A DNA stretch of 34,695 nucleotides, taken from NCBI GenBank assembly GCA_017994835.1, contig JAGOKC010000017.1, forward strand, positions 1 through 34,695, written 5' to 3'. Made by a program: the position numbers and the translations under genes. The stretch comes from Aquabacterium sp. GTDB lineage: Bacteria > Pseudomonadota > Gammaproteobacteria > Burkholderiales > Burkholderiaceae_C. The notes beneath the pieces are model-generated. The model did not search any database, had not been told where the DNA came from, and saw only the letters and a program-made list of their open reading frames with translations. Position 1 is the first letter of the stretch, and every line of letters begins with the position of its first letter. Of this stretch, positions 32,709-34,695 are shown piece by piece.

Positions 32709-33917
32709 TCAGAACTGCTCGGATGCCCGCGTGAGCGCCGTCGAGGCCACCGCGTTGTGCAGGGTCCAGGACACGCGCAGATCGTCCGCCCACAGGTAGG
32801 TGGCAGTGTTGCCCCCGGTCACCAGGTTTTGGGTATGGCAGGTCAAAGGGTTGAGGTTCTCGGTGCCGGCACACAGGCGCTTGTTCTCGTAGCTGGTGCT
32901 GCGCGCATAGGTGTTGGTGATCTGCGCCGCATCGACATATCCCAGGCGACGGCCATCCAGGGCAAACTCTGAGCCCAGGCTGGTGATGATCTGCTTGTTG
33001 AACGCCAGCACCAGGGCGTTCATCTCAGGATTGCAGTGGCGCTCGCTCACCCCCTCGCACGTGACCGCCTGCACCGCCAGCGCATAGGGTGAATACGCCA
33101 GATTGGGCGCATTGACCAACAGCACCTTGGCATCCGTGGCCAGAATCCGCTTGACGCCATTGACCAGCGCAGCGGCGCGCAACTGCGCTTCGGCTTCTTT
33201 TTGCGCCAGGGTCAGCGCACCGTTGTCAAAAATCTCGACCAGATCGTTCTGTCCCAGCCACAAGGTGACCAGCGCGCCACGCTTCAACTGTCCAGCCGCC
33301 TGAGCCGCATCAATCTGTTCACCCAGATCCGCCACCTTGGCACCGACCACGGCATGGGTCACCGCACCGGGTCGGTCCAACCGGCAATCCGCCTCGTAGC
33401 CCTTGCCAAACGCACGGGCCACAAACTGTGTCCAGATGGTGATGGCTGTGCAGTTGTAGAACTGGTCAACCGTGCGCTTGAGCGGGCCTGCGGCCACCGT
33501 GGCGTAGTCGCCCACACCCAGGTCAATGCGGGTCACCACATTGAACACATCACCCGTGTTGACGCTGTCGAAGTAGCCCGATGTGGGCTCCCCCGTGGCG
33601 GTGAAACTGGTCACACCGTCCTGCGGTGTGGCACACAAGGTTGTGGCGATCTGATCGGTGCAGAAAGTGGTCGAGCCCACGACCAGGTTGTTGACCGCAT
33701 AGGTAAGGCCCTCGAGTTCGCCGCCATCGCCACCCGACACCGTCGCCGTGGCAAAGGCGCTGTTCTCATCCCCGAAAGACACGATGCTCGTGGGTTGGTA
33801 ATCAGCCGCCCGATCACCGCCGCCGCAGGCCGACAAGACCAGGGCCGAACAGGCCAAGGTCACCAGACCGACCTGGCGCAAGGTCACAGGCAAGAAAGAG
33901 GATGGGGTCACAAACAT
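32709..33917 (-). CDS. SGNH-hydrolase-like lipoprotein with replaced catalytic residues
   Basis: A 402-residue protein with a lipoprotein signal (LVLSAC, lipidated Cys31). The fold resembles GDSL/SGNH esterases: block I SIVSFGDENSAF (about 44-55), block III LWLGQND, and a C-terminal block ADDLRVSWTLHN (377-388). In active enzymes block I is GDS and block V is DxxH. Here they are G-D-E-N-S and D-D-L-R381, so the nucleophile position and the catalytic His appear changed, although S53 and H387 are nearby. It may be a pseudo-hydrolase or belong to a distinct subfamily. The ATG at 33917 has GGAG close upstream; an extension to 33956 is less likely. It is convergent with the SemiSWEET gene. Confidence 0.78.
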   Translation of the reverse strand: MFVTPSSFLPVTLRQVGLVTLACSALVLSACGGGDRAADYQPTSIVSFGDENSAFATATVSGGDGGELEGLTYAVNNLVVGSTTFCTDQIATTLCATPQDGVTSFTATGEPTSGYFDSVNTGDVFNVVTRIDLGVGDYATVAAGPLKRTVDQFYNCTAITIWTQFVARAFGKGYEADCRLDRPGAVTHAVVGAKVADLGEQIDAAQAAGQLKRGALVTLWLGQNDLVEIFDNGALTLAQKEAEAQLRAAALVNGVKRILATDAKVLLVNAPNLAYSPYALAVQAVTCEGVSERHCNPEMNALVLAFNKQIITSLGSEFALDGRRLGYVDAAQITNTYARSTSYENKRLCAGTENLNPLTCHTQNLVTGGNTATYLWADDLRVSWTLHNAVASTALTRASEQF

Positions 33918-34035
33918 GAAATCTCCGGACATTCGTTCAGTGCAGCGCACACGCATCGTGCACGGGCCTCAGTCTGCCATGTAAAACACGCCAGGGTGCA
34001 TGGCCTGCCCCGCTTGCCACACGTGCCGTGATCCA

Positions 34036-34695
34036 TCAAGCCGCAGCCCGGTCCAGCCGGTCACGCACCCCATCCCAGGCAGGATCAAGCGGCGGAGCCT
34101 CCACCCAGATCAACTCTACTCCGGCAGCGTCCATCTCACGCAGATCGGCAAACAGGTCATGCGCAGCGGTGGCCGCATCCCCCGGCATGGAACGATGCAC
34201 GACCCCAGGATGCGGTGGCCGGTGCGCCCACAGGCTGCGCGAATACACGGCAATGCGAGGTGCCTTGTGACGCCCGCCCATGGCGGCAGCCGTCAACTCG
34301 GGCTCGATCACGTCGAGCGCCGATGTCAACTGCGCATCACTCATCAGGCGCACACGGGCACGCGGCGCGTAGTGCGACAGCAAAGTGCCGGCGGCCTTGG
34401 GCGCGGCAGGATCCGGGGCTTCAGGGCGAGACCACTGCACCGACTCGCCCGCTACCGCCTCGATCTCGGCCAGCGTGAGCCTGCCAGGGCGCAACAGCAC
34501 CGGATGCCCGCGCGAACAGTCAATGATGGTGGACTCGATGCCCACCTCACACGCCCCACCATCGAGCACCCAGACCTCGTCCAGTCCGGCGCCACGCCCC
34601 TCGAACTCCTCACGCACATGCTGCGCGGTGGTGGGGCTGATGCGCCCAAAGCGGTTGGCGCTTGGCGCGGCCACGCCCAGGATGCCGTGCTGCGC
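34036..34695 (-). CDS. L-threonylcarbamoyladenylate synthase, Sua5 type (N-terminus outside window)
   Basis: The frame is open to the right edge (first residues seen AQHGILGVAAPSANRFG), so the N-terminal part of the YrdC domain is missing. Visible are APSANRFGRISPT, ESTIIDCSRG and VLLRPGRLT of the YrdC/Sua5 domain, then SHYAPRARV, which opens the C-terminal Sua5 extension (about 110 residues here). The enzyme makes threonylcarbamoyl-AMP from Thr, bicarbonate and ATP for t6A37 formation in ANN-decoding tRNAs, the step before TsaB/TsaD. TsaB is encoded 3.3 kb away in this window. The C-terminal extension separates it from the short TsaC type. Confidence 0.92.
   Translation of the reverse strand, partial: AQHGILGVAAPSANRFGRISPTTAQHVREEFEGRGAGLDEVWVLDGGACEVGIESTIIDCSRGHPVLLRPGRLTLAEIEAVAGESVQWSRPEAPDPAAPKAAGTLLSHYAPRARVRLMSDAQLTSALDVIEPELTAAAMGGRHKAPRIAVYSRSLWAHRPPHPGVVHRSMPGDAATAAHDLFADLREMDAAGVELIWVEAPPLDPAWDGVRDRLDRAAA

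Overview
The window looks like a chromosomal segment of a betaproteobacterium, most likely order Burkholderiales (Comamonadaceae, Leptothrix or Aquabacterium-like). This is inferred from the high G+C, from def-fmt divergent to a LysM gene and dprA, from a DUF1631 gene beside yajC-secD-secF, and from a TsaB-RimI fusion. No rRNA is present to confirm it. Almost all of the window is compact housekeeping DNA. The longest gap without a protein gene is 290 bp, and it holds a candidate small RNA.

Layout. (1) 1-2778: the 3' part of a type VI secretion vgrG, open at the left edge and broken off, followed by a two-gene restriction-modification module on the minus strand (C5-cytosine methyltransferase, then GIY-YIG nuclease, overlapping by 13 bp). 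This is the clearest horizontally acquired part. (2) 2826-5577: an HSL-type esterase and an SDR dehydrogenase divergent from a TetR regulator whose promoter places the start codon at the predicted +1. (3) 5691-11081: dacA-type D,D-carboxypeptidase convergent with a LysM gene, dprA, lipB and lipA. (4) 11291-16225: def-fmt, htpX with a sigma-32-like promoter, and a PAS-PAS-GGDEF-EAL cyclic-di-GMP enzyme. (5) 26198 down to 16248, all minus strand: hemJ, a VanZ-like membrane protein, a thioredoxin-like ferredoxin, an alpha/beta hydrolase, a second D,D-carboxypeptidase paralog lacking two active-site motifs, ybeD, yajC, secD, secF and a DUF1631 gene. Many of these junctions are ATGA overlaps. (6) 26489-28755: hemB and corA. 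(7) 28763-34695: a family 4 uracil-DNA glycosylase with altered pocket residues, a TsaB-RimI fusion, dacB (PBP4), a SemiSWEET transporter, an SGNH-like lipoprotein with replaced catalytic residues, and a Sua5-type gene running off the right edge.

Genes that work together include lipB/lipA (lipoate attachment and sulfur insertion), def/fmt (formyl-Met cycle), yajC/secD/secF (preprotein export), hemB/hemJ (two haem biosynthesis steps flanking the candidate RNA) and TsaB/Sua5 (t6A37 tRNA modification). Three D,D-peptidase family members act, or once acted, on peptidoglycan.

The most interesting items are a 114-nt candidate RNA at 26256-26369 (minus), with four hairpins, an exposed CU-rich anti-Shine-Dalgarno-like loop and a strong terminator just upstream of hemJ; the degenerate DacA paralog; the uracil-DNA glycosylase with substituted pocket and His motif; the likely leaderless TetR gene; and the R-M module abutting a broken vgrG. 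All family assignments come from reading motifs in the translated sequence; no database search was run.
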